NCBI GenBank assembly: GCA_016630905.1
Contig: WBMQ01000012.1
Span: 372,001 to 436,000, forward strand
Reading direction: 5' to 3'
Length of the DNA stretch: 64,000 nucleotides
From: Capillidium heterosporum
Taxonomy: Eukaryota; Entomophthoromycota; Entomophthoromycetes; Entomophthorales; Capillidiaceae
Part shown: positions 1-11,498 of the stretch, piece by piece
Layout of the letters: the number at the start of each line of letters is the position of its first letter
Numbering within the stretch: position 1 is the stretch's first letter
Position numbers and translations under genes: made by a program
Notes under the pieces: model-generated
What the model saw: only the letters and a program-made list of their open reading frames with translations
Database searches by the model: none
What the model was told of the DNA's origin: nothing

Positions 1-979
1 AAAATACTATACAAGCTAGGTAGACACTGATGTGACCGATTTTATCCGATACCGATCCCAGAACTATCCTACTGATGGCTGAAGATCCATTCATCAATGC
101 TACCAAAGTTGCCCCTTGATGTAAGGAAAGTTTAATAGAAATGGCGTAGGAAGGAATAAAATAGAATGGGATGTGATAAGCAAACGATGTAAATATGGTG
201 CAGATGCCAAAGAGTATAAACTTACAATTTAAAACCATGCCTATATGGAAGTGGCTTTTTACTTGACCTGAATCTGTAAAGTTGGACTCTTGGTCATCCA
301 ATCTATCTACACTTTTATCAGGAAGTTTGATGAGCATCGTAGACAACACCAGACATACGAATATCAGCACCGCATTGAATCGCAAAGTCCATTTATTTCC
401 AAAATTATGTAGCATATGAGAGGTCGACAAACTGAAGATTAATCCCCCAATACCGCCACCCGATGTAGCTACCCCAACTGCAAGCCCTCTATTTTCAGCA
501 AACCAATTTACAACTACTGTATTAGCTGGTATATAAGCTAAAGCACATCCAAGTCCAAATAGAAAACCTTGTGTTACGGCTAAATGCCAAATTTGAAAGG
601 AGAAGGATGCTGCTACCAAAGCTACTGACATTATTACAGTACCTAGAAAAATACATTGACGAATGCCTAGTTTGGTATATAATTTTCCAGTGAATATAGA
701 GGTGAAGGCGGTAGTTGTTATAGCTAAAGTTCCAATTGTGGAAGTAGTAAAGTAGGTAGAAGTGGGAAAGGAGGTCTCTGTGTAGTAATCTAAAAAGACA
801 CCGAAACTAGATATAGTACCCATGGAACAAACTTGAATTAAGAAACTTGCTAGCACGATTATACATCCATACCGCCTTAATTCGGGTTGGGATAGGGATG
901 GATGTGAAGCTACTGAATCGTCACTAAATGAACTTTTGTTGAGGTGCACTTCTTTTTTAATGTTATCTTTCTCCATCAT
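1..979 (-). CDS. MFS monocarboxylate-type transporter, 3' part cut by window edge
   Basis: An uninterrupted frame runs from an ATG at 979 leftwards to the window edge: 326 codons with no stop, about three quarters of the roughly 445-residue paralogs at 10158, 23312, 31770 and 35554. The product is a plasma-membrane-type major facilitator of the monocarboxylate porter (MCT) group. Features seen: a hydrophilic N-terminus of about 36 residues, a first membrane segment beginning RYGCIIVLASF, the loop 2-3 motif in the form GKLYTKLGIRQ, the family motif YIPANTVVVNWF followed by NRGLAVG, a charged central loop, and the start of the second six-helix half with VSDKIGH. It is the most divergent MFS copy here: the loop 2-3 motif reads LYTKLG where the others have LCDxIG. 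The substrate cannot be read from sequence; fungal MCT-like proteins carry varied substrates. A second ATG directly follows the first. Confidence 0.9.
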   Translation of the reverse strand, partial: MMEKDNIKKEVHLNKSSFSDDSVASHPSLSQPELRRYGCIIVLASFLIQVCSMGTISSFGVFLDYYTETSFPTSTYFTTSTIGTLAITTTAFTSIFTGKLYTKLGIRQCIFLGTVIMSVALVAASFSFQIWHLAVTQGFLFGLGCALAYIPANTVVVNWFAENRGLAVGVATSGGGIGGLIFSLSTSHMLHNFGNKWTLRFNAVLIFVCLVLSTMLIKLPDKSVDRLDDQESNFTDSGQVKSHFHIGMVLNCKFILFGICTIFTSFAYHIPFYFIPSYAISIKLSLHQGATLVALMNGSSAISRIVLGSVSDKIGHISVYLACIVF

Positions 980-2126
980 ATAGACTCTTTAAGTTGCAAA
1001 GTTATATCGGGCTTGGACTATAGCCTTCGTTATTATAGTTGGTATCACTATTGTTGATAAATTTTAGTTTAAGTGTTAATACAACTTCCTAGAAGTAGGA
1101 TTGGAATATTAGTTTGAGATGAGCTAAGTTTATATAGTTGGAAAACTTCAACGATGGGATCTTCAATACCAATTTAAATTTTGAAGTACTATAATGTGGG
1201 TATCAATCCCGTCATTTTATGGCATTTACTCAAAGTTTTAGTTTACTATAGCTTGAACGTCATCAGTTTACAGTAGGTGTATGCAATCAAAATACTATAG
1301 GTTTACTGTCAGATACCTTTATTGAAATTATCGTTTTTCAGACTTACAGTTCCTTTTCATCATGTGATTAGACTTTTAGCTTAAATTAGCATCGCTCTAT
1401 AGCTTACTACACCATTCCTTTGTATATATTTGCGTGAATCAATTTAAATTATACTTATGATTAACTTTCAATATTTTTCACTTATATATTGGGAACTCTA
1501 AACATATTGCTTTTGACAGTTGAGTTGATTAATGTTTATTTGATACAATTAGTTCTACCTCTTATCCTGAAAATAGTAGTTTGAACTAAGTTGATTATGG
1601 TATGGTTTATATCGAAATATAATAAAGCTATTAAACTATTGTTTATAGGTTATATAGTGCTATTTTACATATCGATGTCAATTTAGAGTTCAACTATTTT
1701 TATAATTTATATATCAGCTCATTTATAAACATTTATAGGAGAACAATACCAGTCATAAATAGTATCGATTTAAGTTGTGCAAAGTTGCTAAAGCTGTCTA
1801 TTAATTAATGCTAATGTATAAACCTACTATATCAAAAAGATTGTTTTCTATTTTTAAATATACCCAGTATATTCTTTACCTATATGCTATATATCATTTT
1901 CAAATAGTATGTTTTATCTATCTGATAAACTATTATTATTAATCACCAAATCTAGCCTTCAAAATGAGTTGATAGTACTGAGAAATGATATCAATTCTTC
2001 TGTAAATTGTCCAATCAACAAACTAAATTATAACGACACGTCAGTACCTATAAATAGCTTAAAATCGACACTTACCTTATCATCTCAAAGCTACTTTTTC
2101 CAACCTAAACTTCAAGCTTCGACACT
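980..2126. other. Intergenic, divergent promoter region
   Basis: This is AT-rich sequence between the leftward MFS gene and the rightward cysteine synthase gene. The open frame at 1909-2130 is low-complexity, has no family resemblance and overlaps the cysteine synthase start, so I do not call it a gene. I see nothing else here. Confidence 0.6.
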
Positions 2127-3563
2127 ATGAAATTGAAATTGAACTTACAAACTAAAAGTTTACAAGCAGTACGTTACTTTAACAGTAAAGTTGATTTATC
2201 CAAAAGTACAGTTGATGGGTTCGTAGGCTCTATTGGAAACACTCCCTTGGTATTTTTTAGTTTACAGCCATTTTGTTTATTGATTTGTATATAGTTGAAG
2301 ATAAAGTCATTGAGTGCAGAAACCGGTTGTAACATCTTGGCCAAAGCCGAATTTATGAATCCAGGTGGCTCAGTCAAGGATAGAGCAGCTTTATATGTAG
2401 TAGAAGATGCAGAAAAGAAAGGATTGTTGAAGGAAGGAGGTACCGTCGTTGAAGGAACAGCTGGTAACTATTTTTATTGCTATAAATTTCTTAGTCTATC
2501 AATTATAGGCAATACCGGCATCGGTTTGGCACACGTATGTAGAGCTAAAGGCTATAAATGTGTTATCTTTATGCCTAACACTCAGGTAACCGATTTACTT
2601 ATCCGAAATTATCCAACTAACCTATCCAAACCAGAGTCAAGAGAAGATCGATTTACTCCGCATGTTAGGAGCTGAAGTGTACCCAGTACCAGCAGTAGCT
2701 TACGAAAATCCCAAGAATTACAATCACCAAGCCAAAGAGTACGCTCAATCGCGTACAAATGCAATTTGGACCAACCAGTTTGATAATATAGCAAATCGAT
2801 TAGCTCACATTGAGACTACGGGACCTGAAATTTTTAATCAAACTGGAGGAAAATTAGACGCCTTTACCTGTGCTACTGGTACTGGGGGGAGTTTCGCTGG
2901 TGTTACCAACTACCTCAAAAGCAAGGACAAAGGTATCAAATGCTTTTTGGCCGATCCACCTGGTTCGGTACTGACTAGCTACGTTAACAGCGGTGGCAAG
3001 TTGGTGGAACGATCGGGATCTTCTATCACCGAAGGTATTGTATTTTATCTATTTTAAATAGTTTATATTTAATTTACCAAACTCATACAATTAGGTATCG
3101 GTCAAGGTCGTGTGACCGATAACTTGAAGCAAGAAATCCATCTAGTTGACGGTGCCTTCACTGTACCCGATGAACAGTCCATCCATATGGTAAGGCCTCC
3201 CATATCCCCACTTTTATTTTAACTACAACGTATAGGTCTACAAACTTTTGAATGATGATGGTATCTACGTTGGCGCTTCATCGGCTTTGAATGCCGCCGC
3301 CGCTGTCGAAGTTGCTAAGAGAATTGGCCCAGGTACTTGCTATATATCAGTCTCTTTTTAACATATTTTGCTATTTTAGGCCATACGATTGTGACTTTGC
3401 TATGCGATGGCGCCTACCGTTATCAATCTCGACTTTTCAGTACTAAATTTAAGGTTGATATTTTACTAATATATATGTGTTTTTAGGTAGAAGCTGGTTG
3501 CAATCGAAAAATTTGTTGGGTGCTATACCCGACCACCTACAAAAGTATATTATTTTGGAATGA
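2127..3563 (+). CDS. Cysteine synthase (O-acetylserine sulfhydrylase type, PLP-dependent)
   Basis: Eight exons: 2127-2249, 2295-2463, 2509-2585, 2635-3034, 3095-3189, 3236-3332, 3380-3439 and 3487-3563. The introns are 45-60 nt with GT-AG ends, and all phases close to give 365 aa. The enzyme makes cysteine from an activated serine and sulfide using PLP. Visible motifs are IGNTPL (residues 36-41), [12 protein letters not shown] with the expected PLP lysine K69, the substrate loop EGTAGNTGIG, and [10 protein letters not shown] for the PLP phosphate. The sequence [19 protein letters not shown] and the C-terminal [12 protein letters not shown] match the fungal cysteine synthase 2 / Mcy1-like subgroup, whose yeast member is mitochondrial outer-membrane associated. 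The start at 2127 gives a short basic N-terminus compatible with organelle association (inference). The last intron uses an early donor (3440), because only that donor keeps the conserved RLFS-R-S-W frame. Confidence 0.93.
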
Positions 3564-3844
3564 TGGGAAAAATTGGAACAATAAACATTTTGTAAGCTTG
3601 AAATTGCATCTTTAATTTAGCTATATAGAATTTAGAATAGTGATTTGAAAAAGACGAAATCTATATGCAGTGAGTAAATATTTTGATAAATACAGCTAGT
3701 ATATTAAAAATATTGGTTAGTGGTTTTGCTATATCCAATATAAATTCCAACTTGAACCAAATTTACTAAAAATAATAGTATATAAGCTTTAATAATAATA
3801 CTACACTGCCTTTCAAACCTTCCTACCATCCTAAATTCAACCAG

Positions 3845-4363
3845 CTATCCTTTCGAGAACATATGTTCATTACTCTCGACCCACTCCTCAGCCAACTTAA
3901 AATTATTCAGGTTGGCTTGGAACAACGTATCTAAAAGATCTCCAATCCAGGGTAGTATTCCAATCAAAAAATCCAATACCACATTAAAAACCATCTTCAT
4001 CAACACATTCCCAGAAATACCCAGACCAAAGTAACATAAACTTACTAAATGTAGTGAAATGATAAAAGTTATCAAATCACCCAAAAAAGGTATCAAACCA
4101 ATAATAGCATCTAAACCAATAGGTATAGGCAAAGGATTGAAACTAAAGTTATCCATAAGTTTAGCTAACTTTTCCACCTTTTTCAACGTCTTCTTGGCTT
4201 GGCTATACTTTATCTGAGAAATAGAAGGACGCTGGGTAAGTTTGATGAATATTAGGTAGAGTTGCTGGAGGTCTATGGCTACACTTCCATCTTTAGGATT
4301 GTCATTTGTGGTTGTAAATTTGGGTGAGGTTGAAGTTTCTTCATGTATTTCTTCGATCTTCAT
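3845..4363 (-). CDS. DUF4112 domain membrane protein
   Basis: A single-exon gene of 172 aa. The central region matches the DUF4112 pattern: LAKLMDNFSF, then IPIGLDAIIGLIPFLGD followed by a hydrophobic helix, then a second repeat-like segment IGILPWIGDLLDTLF and the terminal NLNNFKLAEEW. The two glycine/proline/aspartate GxxPxxGD elements, each next to a hydrophobic stretch, are the hallmark of this family of small predicted membrane proteins. No biochemical function is established. The N-terminal 60 residues are polar and not conserved as far as I can judge. TATA-like sequence (tttttataag) lies about 55 bp upstream, and the gene shares a 0.7-kb divergent intergenic region with ERG7. Family membership is likely; function is unknown. 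Confidence 0.85.
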   Translation of the reverse strand: MKIEEIHEETSTSPKFTTTNDNPKDGSVAIDLQQLYLIFIKLTQRPSISQIKYSQAKKTLKKVEKLAKLMDNFSFNPLPIPIGLDAIIGLIPFLGDLITFIISLHLVSLCYFGLGISGNVLMKMVFNVVLDFLIGILPWIGDLLDTLFQANLNNFKLAEEWVESNEHMFSKG

Positions 4364-5058
4364 GTTGCTTTTTAAGCTTGTAAATTTCTGGGTTGAAAGT
4401 GGGCTAATTTATACTTTTTTATAAGCTTGGAAGTTTGGATAAGTGCTTATCATTATGATGTAAGTTTGGATAATTTTTCGATTTGAAGTGATTGATTAGA
4501 AAGGTAATGGACCTAATTTACGTGCTAAGCCAGCTAATCAAAGTCATGACAGGTGGAAATTTATTCATAGTTAGAGTTGAATTTAGAACAAGTCTAAGTA
4601 TTTTTAATAGTGTTGTTGATAGACAAGGTACAGTACTCCCTATATAGTTTTAAAATTTTGGACAAGCTACGATTAACATAACTTTATACTGGCTAATTAT
4701 TTTAGATAAATTAGTATAGTAGTACTCTATCCTGTATGTGGCGATATATTTTGAAAATACACTAATAGCAAATGCCAAAAGTTTGAATAAACTTGCACCC
4801 TATTTGCTAGGTTACGAGTAATTTATTTAGTGCAGCTCATAAATCGGTTCTATAATGCATTACTAAAAGTTAAACAGATTTGGTAACTTTTGCAAACTCA
4901 AATCAGTAAACCAACTTTAAACCAAAAATCGAACCATCATTAATTTAATTCTCGGGAATAATTTCATTCGATAGAAATTTTACGATCCAATTTATCGAAC
5001 CATCAAAGCATTCAAATAAATTTGACAGCAGTCATCCAAGTTAAACTTTCTGCAAGAG
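4364..5058. other. Intergenic, divergent promoter of DUF4112 gene and ERG7
   Basis: AT-rich sequence of 695 bp between two divergently transcribed genes. A short palindrome GTCATGAC lies near 4541-4551. I see no coding potential. Confidence 0.6.
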
Positions 5059-7794
5059 ATGGAACTAGAAACGAACATCGAGAAAACCAACCTATTGAAC
5101 TGGCGCCTCAAAGTAGATGACGGTAAGCAAGTTTGGCACTACCTCGAAACTTCTGAAGAACTGGAGGCTTGGCCCCAAACTAATGCCGACAAATACTTTT
5201 TGGGATTACCTTATGTAAACTACCTACCAATAACTTTAAGCTAACAACATTGCAGAATAAAGTCGAACACCCTAAACCAAAGACGGCCATGGAAGCAGCC
5301 AGCAACGCGTTTGACTTTTTAAAGGATTTACAAACCGAAGATGGGCATTGGGCTTGTGAGTATGGAGGCCCTATGTTCCTTATTCCTGGGTTGTGTATAG
5401 CTAGTTATACAACTGGCTTTCCGATACCTAAACCTTACAAAATTGAGATGATACGGTATCTTTGCAACCGAGCCAACAAGGAGGACGGTGGCTGGGGCCT
5501 GTAAATTTTTTTACAAAAGAAAAGGTAGTAACAGTTCTATTTAGTCATATTGAACATCACTCTACAATGTACGGTACTGTTATGAACTACGTAGCACTAC
5601 GTATTTTAGGCATGGATGCTAACCATGCAGTTGCTGTAAAGGCAAGAAATTTCATCTATGAGAATGGTATTTTATTACAAACTACTCTTATTAACTTTCA
5701 AAGGTGGTGCTATCTCGGTTCCTAGCTGGGGGAAGCTACTTTTAGCATGTATGAATCTGTACGAGTACAGCGGTATGAATCCTATTCCACCTGAGCTCTG
5801 GTAAGTAAAATTTACCATACCTTTACTTATAAATTAGGGTTCTACCCAAGTGGTTCCCCTTCCATCCCGAGAACATGTGGATCCACAGTAGAATGGTCTA
5901 TATGTCCATGTCCTACCTTTATGGTGTTCGATTTAAGTGTGAAGTGGATGATTTTATCGAATCTCTACGTTACGTAAGCTTCTATAATGAAAATTAGTAT
6001 GAACTTTTTTGTAGGAAATTTATGGCCAGGGCTATGAACATATTGAATGGTTCTATTGCAGCAACAACGTTCACGAAAAGGATCTTTACCACTCCCATAC
6101 GAACTTTGCTATCGCTGCCAACTGTAAATTTTGAGCATTAAAATATTTGTGATAACTAATACCTACTTTATAAAGTGGCCATAGGCGCCTACGAAGCTGT
6201 ACTACCCTGCTTCCCATACCTACGTAAAGCAGGGATCAAAGAAGCTATAAACCAAATCCACTTGGAGAACGAGAACACTAAATACTGTGGTTTGGCACCG
6301 GTAAAGCGATTACACTATACCAACTAACAGTTTCTAGGTCAACATGATAATGAACATTATGTGCGTTTTTGATGCTGAAGGCGCCGACTCTTACGAGTTT
6401 AAACAGTTAGTCAACCACGTACCCGACTTTATGTTCATGGGACAGGAGGGGATGATGATGTGTGGCACCAACGGAGTTCAACTTTGGGATACGGCGTTCA
6501 TAGTTCAGGCTATGACCGAAGCCAAGCTCTACCAGAAAGAAGAGAACCAGCAAGTTATTAGAAAGGCCCATCAATTCTTAGATAACTGCCAGGTATTATT
6601 TACTTCAAGTTTATATTTGACATGTATAGATTCAAACCAACTCTAAACATTACGGGAACGACTACCGACACATGACTAAAGGAGCTTGGCCCTTCAGTAC
6701 TCGTGACCAGTCTTATGTCGTATCAGACTGTACCGCCGAAGCTTTGAAGGCTGTACTGTATCTTCAGGACTTGGAGTGAGTTTTATTTCTATTTTTACAA
6801 TAGTTTACCAACAATATAATTAGCTTCACTGATAAGTTGATCGATAACTCTCGACTATTCGACGCTGTCAACATCCTACTATCTATGCAAAACCCTAATG
6901 GTGGATGTGCCTCTTACGAACTGGTACGAGGTCCAGCCTACTACGAATGGATGAACGTATCCGAAGTTTTCAGTAATTCAATTTTACAAACTTTGTACTA
7001 ATCTATCGTAGAGGATATCATGATCGAGTACTCTTACCCTGAGTGTACTACTGCTGTCCTACTAGGCTTAACTAATTTTGCCAAATTTTTCCCCAAGCAC
7101 CGCACTGATGAGATTAAGTAAGTTTCAACCATATTACCTACTAAATTTTATCAAGGATGGCCCAAAAGAAGGCGGTTCAATTTATCAAATCCATTCAGTG
7201 GAAGGATGGTTCCTGGTACGGGAGTTGGGGTATCTGTTTCACCTATGCTACTTTCTTTGCTCTTGAATCTCTGGCTACCTTTGGAGAGTTCTACGACAAT
7301 AGGTAAGCTTAAATAGTTGCACTACAGTGCTAATGAAATTTAGTGAATCGGTCAAGAGGGCTTGCGACTACCTTGTTGGTAAGCAGCAGGAGGATGGTGG
7401 TTGGGGCGAGACTTTCAAGGTAACATTTATATATCTGATGATTTGGCTCTAACCCAATCCCTATTTGTGTAGTCTTGTGAACTACGTGTGTATACTCAAG
7501 CCCCCACCTCTCAAGTTGTCAACACCTCTTGGGCCGTCCTATCACTCCTAGCTGCTAAATATCCCGACCGCGCCGTCATCGAACGTGGTGCCAAGGTAAA
7601 TGCAATAAAATATTTGTGCTAACAACCGGTAGCTCATCATGGAGCGTCAGTTGCCATCGGGAGAGTGGGCTCAGGAACTTATCGAAGGAGTCTTCAACAA
7701 GAACTGTATGATCAGCTACCCCAACTACAAGCTGTACTTTACCATGTGGGCTTTAGCTAGATTCGCTAATGTCTACAACAACCCTGAGCTTTAA
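5059..7794 (+). CDS. ERG7: Lanosterol synthase (oxidosqualene cyclase)
   Basis: Fifteen exons: 5059-5214, 5256-5500, 5545-5666, 5704-5800, 5838-5973, 6015-6123, 6176-6300, 6338-6592, 6630-6775, 6824-6972, 7012-7117, 7156-7302, 7344-7419, 7473-7595 and 7633-7794. All 14 introns are about 37-55 nt, GT-AG, and all phases close to give 717 aa (yeast Erg7 is 731). The enzyme cyclises 2,3-oxidosqualene to lanosterol, the first cyclic sterol precursor of ergosterol, on the ER or lipid droplets. Visible: several QW-type repeats ([26 protein letters not shown]), the MWIHSRMVY and [10 protein letters not shown] segments, and the catalytic motif VSDCTAE with acid D448, close to yeast D456. DCTAE rather than DxDD marks an oxidosqualene rather than a squalene-hopene cyclase. 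No frameshift or missing key residue was seen. This is the most intron-dense gene of the window. Confidence 0.96.
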
Positions 7795-8198
7795 GGGCAT
7801 GGTTGAGTTAGCTTGCAAATTTGATAGTTAAACTGGTATTTTTCTTCTATTAAAGCGTTGTTTTGATTATAATGTTTTTAAATATTGTTCTTTTATCATA
7901 TATATCTAGTTTGTAGACTTGTCTTTAAGACTTTGTTTAAAAAATGTTTAGATATTGTCTATTTCACCTATTATTTACATCAATAGATAGGTAAATATAT
8001 CAACTATTATGAATATTAACTATCGTATATATAGCAGTATTCTTTTCGGAATCCAGCTAATATAGCTAAAATTATATTCTAAAGTGACCAGTTTAGTATG
8101 CAAAAATACACTTTAAACATATATGAAAATACTATATATAAAGTTGATACCAACAATTCATTGAAAAATTTCAAATTGTAAACCATATTTATAGATCT
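7795..8198. other. Intergenic between convergent ERG7 and MFS pseudogene
   Basis: Very AT-rich 3' flank shared by ERG7 (+) and the MFS pseudogene (-). I see nothing else. Confidence 0.6.
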
Positions 8199-9510
8199 CT
8201 AAGTGCCAAAATTTTTAGCCACAGCAACAGCTCTCTTGGTGAAGAAGCGATCAGCGATCACCACTTTGACAATAATTACAAAGAAACCTGCCGTTGCATA
8301 TAAACTGATGCTATAATCAACTAAGTATATACCTTTCCGTCATATCCAATATCGATCCGGCTAGAGGTGGATCACTCAGATTTCCAAACCAGGTGAAAGT
8401 GTAGGCGAAACTCATCAAGGTTGCCAAGTCCTCTAATTTGAACAACACGACACAAGCGGCTGAGATACTGTAGAATATGAGAAAAACCATCAACAAGGGA
8501 AACAAAGTGAAGAAATTTCAAATTACAAGAGTTAGAGTTGAAGCAACAGTGCACTCCAAATATACATTGGAATGAACAATTCAATCGGAAGCTAATCCCA
8601 GGAAAATCTTACTAACGGCTGAGAAACCATTTATTATTGCTATCAGGGTGACACCTTGCTGAACTGATATATATTTGGTGATAACATATTAGAGTAGGTA
8701 GTAAAGGTGCATAAAGTAGAAAAGTGAAGAGAATATGATGCTTATAGCGGATGAGATAAATATTTGGTTGGCTACCATACCCACATTGAAAAGTTGAATT
8801 ACTTTTATCTGCGTTAGATTAATGGCCTTCCAAGTCACGAATTTGGACCTCAGGTAATTTGATGGTTACTTTTGATACTACTAGACATAAGAATATGATA
8901 ACAGCGCTATACCTCAGAATTTACTGGCAACTGACCTCATATAATAAGTAGGAGTTGACTAAGCTGGAGATTAAACCACTTAATCCTATGCCTGAAGTCC
9001 TAATTTCAAAAATTAACCCTTGACGCTTGATGAGCCAGTAGACAGCCGCAGTATTGGCCGGTACATAGGCTAAAGCCCACTCAACTCGAACATAAAACCT
9101 TGGATCATGACCAGATGTCAACCTTTAGTCGAGAAATAAGCTACTGCTGATGAGCCAACCATTGCTAAAGCACCAATCAGGGCATATTTGCGGGTATTTA
9201 TAACGTCACATAACTTCCTCATGAACATGGAGGCGAAGATAATCGTAGTTGGAACGATAGTCCTAATCAATGATATTTCTGTGTATTTGAAAATGGCAAA
9301 AGTTTTTTCAGGGTAATAATCAGCAAAGGTATTGAATCTAGAAGCCATCCTGATCAAACAGTCTTGAATGAAGAGGCTAGCTAAAACTACCAGCCATATG
9401 AACTTACTTTCAATAGCTATTTGCCGTGAAGTTGAATTATTTTTGCTCATATCCCTACTTGAATCTTTGGCATATTCCAACTCCAGCGTATCGTCAAAAG
9501 TATGTTTCAT
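8199..9510 (-). pseudogene. Degenerate MFS monocarboxylate-type transporter
   Basis: This is a full-length but broken copy of the MFS gene at 10158-11498, lying next to it in the same orientation. The start (ATG at 9510, MKHTFDDTLELE) aligns with the start of the intact neighbour (MKTNSDDVLELE). About 130 codons are open in the first frame, to about 9118. The alignment then jumps to a second frame (about 8921-9121, containing ALAYVPANTAA and TSGIGLSGLI), and the C-terminal half is scattered over further frames between 8317 and 8584. The last codons, ending in a stop at 8199, still resemble the family C-terminus (ADRFFTKR). Several frameshifts and missense changes in membrane segments make a functional product very unlikely. 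It is best explained as a tandem duplicate that has decayed. Confidence 0.88.
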
Positions 9511-10157
9511 TGGAAACTCTGATATAGGATGAAATGTTGAATATTTAAGTTTATAGCTTTTGAAAGAGTGGTTCAAGCACTTTAATCTTTAGTATAGCTA
9601 TAAAAGAAGGGACACTTATCACTGTGAAAAAATCTTTATTCTATAATATTTTGTTATCCACATGTGGCTTTTCAGGTTAGAGAATGGATGGATGAATCTC
9701 TTACAACTCATATTGACCTGTCATGAATAAAGTTCAAATCAGTTTCTCAGATTAAAGTTTATATCACCTGATCCTATACATTAGGTTTAATTCGATACGA
9801 ACTCGGTATTAATGTAGATTTTCTACTTTTTCAGATTTGTTGAAGGCATTACATGCCAACTAACCAGTAGGTCTTCAATGCTGTGAGGTAAAGTAGCTTA
9901 TTTGAGGTCTGTTCTACAGCTTTCTGAGTTCAACTGTCAAGTCTGATCAAGTTTGAACTATTGACTGGTATTAAAGAAATAAATAAGACTTGGTAAAGCG
10001 ATTGATTGAAATACATAGTTGGATAAAAGAAAGCAATAACAACGATTTTAAAATTGTAATTGCCACCAGGAGCTAAACTGAATATAAAAGGCTCTATAAA
10101 GTAAAACAACACTAATTTATTGAAGTATTCCAAACTGCAGATTAAATCTATAGACGA
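9511..10157. other. Intergenic between tandem MFS pseudogene and MFS gene
   Basis: Contains the decayed promoter of the pseudogene and the 3' flank of the intact gene. The frame at 9930-10133 has no family resemblance. Nothing else is supported. Confidence 0.55.
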
Positions 10158-11498
10158 CTAAACACAAAAATCCTCAACCGTAGAAGCAGTACTCTTTTTG
10201 ATGAAAAAGCGATCGACAATTATCACTTTGACAATACTCATGAAGAAGCTTGCTGTTGCATACAAGCCAATGTTGTAGCTAATCAAGTAGACGTAGCTCT
10301 TTGTCGTATCCAAAATGAATCCAGCTAACAGTGGGCCACCTAAATCTCCAAATCCTGTGAAGGCATAAGCAATGCCCAACAAGGTCGCCAAATTTTCTAA
10401 ACCAAAGAGAGCAGCACAGGCGGCTGGGAATCCACCAGCAAATCCACCACTAGGTATACCATAGAGAATGGAAAAGGCAACTAGGACAGGGAAAGAGGTG
10501 GAGAATCGCCATATCACGAGACACAGTGTCGAGACAATCATACAGCCCAGGTATACATTGAGATGTCCGACTCGATCAGATGCCAAGCCTAAGAGCACCC
10601 TACCGACAGCTGAGGAACCGTTCATTATCGCTACTAGGGTGGCGCCTTGCTGAGCTGATAAACCTTGGGCCACAGCATATGAGGGTAGGTAGTAAAGAGG
10701 TATGAAGTAGGAAAAAGCAGCAAAGATGGTGCTGACGGAAAATACAATGAACTTCTTATTGAGGACCATAGACATTCGGAAAGATTTGGCCTCGGTTTTT
10801 TCCAAGTTGGATTGCGAATCGTTGATAGGGGCGTCAGGTAACTTGACGAACATGGCCGATACTACTAGACATACGAATATGATAATAGCGTTGTACCTCA
10901 GAGTCCACTGGTAGCCAACCTCATGCAGTAGGTAGGAGTTCAAAAGACTGAAGATTAAACCACCTAACCCTATACCTGAAGTTCCAATACCGAAGGCTAA
11001 ACCTCTATTCTTGGTAAACCAATGGGCGACGGCAGTATTGGCCGGTACGTAGGCCAAGGCACCACCTAATCCGAACATGAAGCCTTGGGTAATAACTAGG
11101 TGCCAAACCTCAGTCGAAAAGGAACCTAGGACCAATGCGATTGCGATGATTAGGGCACCGATCAAGGCACATTTACGAGTACCTATAGCGTCACATAGCC
11201 TCCCAGTGAACATGGAAGCGAAAGCAGTAGTAGTTGGAGTAATGGTTCCAATCAATGATATCTCAGTGTATTTGGAATTGGGAAAAGTGTTTTCAGAGTA
11301 GTAGTCAACAAAGACACCAAACCCAGAAGCTACCCCGACTGAACAAGCCTGGATTAAAAAGCTGGCTAAAACTACTAGCCATCCGTACCTACCTTCGGTA
11401 TTTGCAGTTGGTTGTGCATTTGAATTGACTTTGCTAATTTCTTTGCTTGAGGATTGGGTACATTCCAACTCTAGCACATCGTCGCTATTAGTTTTCAT
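10158..11498 (-). CDS. MFS monocarboxylate-type transporter
   Basis: A single exon encoding 446 aa, the normal length for a 12-helix MFS protein. Membrane segment 1 begins at about residue 38 (RYGWLVVLASF). The loop 2-3 signature GRLCDAIGTRK is at 99-109, followed by the monocarboxylate-porter-like stretch ALAYVPANTAVAHWF, KNRGLAFGIGTSGIG and HEVGYQWTLRYNA. A polar central loop of about 30 residues separates the two halves, and the second-half counterpart of the signature is LGLASDRVGH. The family moves small organic acids or related solutes across the plasma membrane; the substrate here is unknown. It is intronless, as are all MFS copies in this window, and is the intact partner of the pseudogene at 8199-9510. 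Confidence 0.94.
   Translation of the reverse strand: MKTNSDDVLELECTQSSSKEISKVNSNAQPTANTEGRYGWLVVLASFLIQACSVGVASGFGVFVDYYSENTFPNSKYTEISLIGTITPTTTAFASMFTGRLCDAIGTRKCALIGALIIAIALVLGSFSTEVWHLVITQGFMFGLGGALAYVPANTAVAHWFTKNRGLAFGIGTSGIGLGGLIFSLLNSYLLHEVGYQWTLRYNAIIIFVCLVVSAMFVKLPDAPINDSQSNLEKTEAKSFRMSMVLNKKFIVFSVSTIFAAFSYFIPLYYLPSYAVAQGLSAQQGATLVAIMNGSSAVGRVLLGLASDRVGHLNVYLGCMIVSTLCLVIWRFSTSFPVLVAFSILYGIPSGGFAGGFPAACAALFGLENLATLLGIAYAFTGFGDLGGPLLAGFILDTTKSYVYLISYNIGLYATASFFMSIVKVIIVDRFFIKKSTASTVEDFCV

Noticed and set aside
1909-2130. 73-codon frame before cysteine synthase
   Set aside because: Low-complexity product, no promoter signal, and it runs over the supported start of the cysteine synthase gene in another frame.
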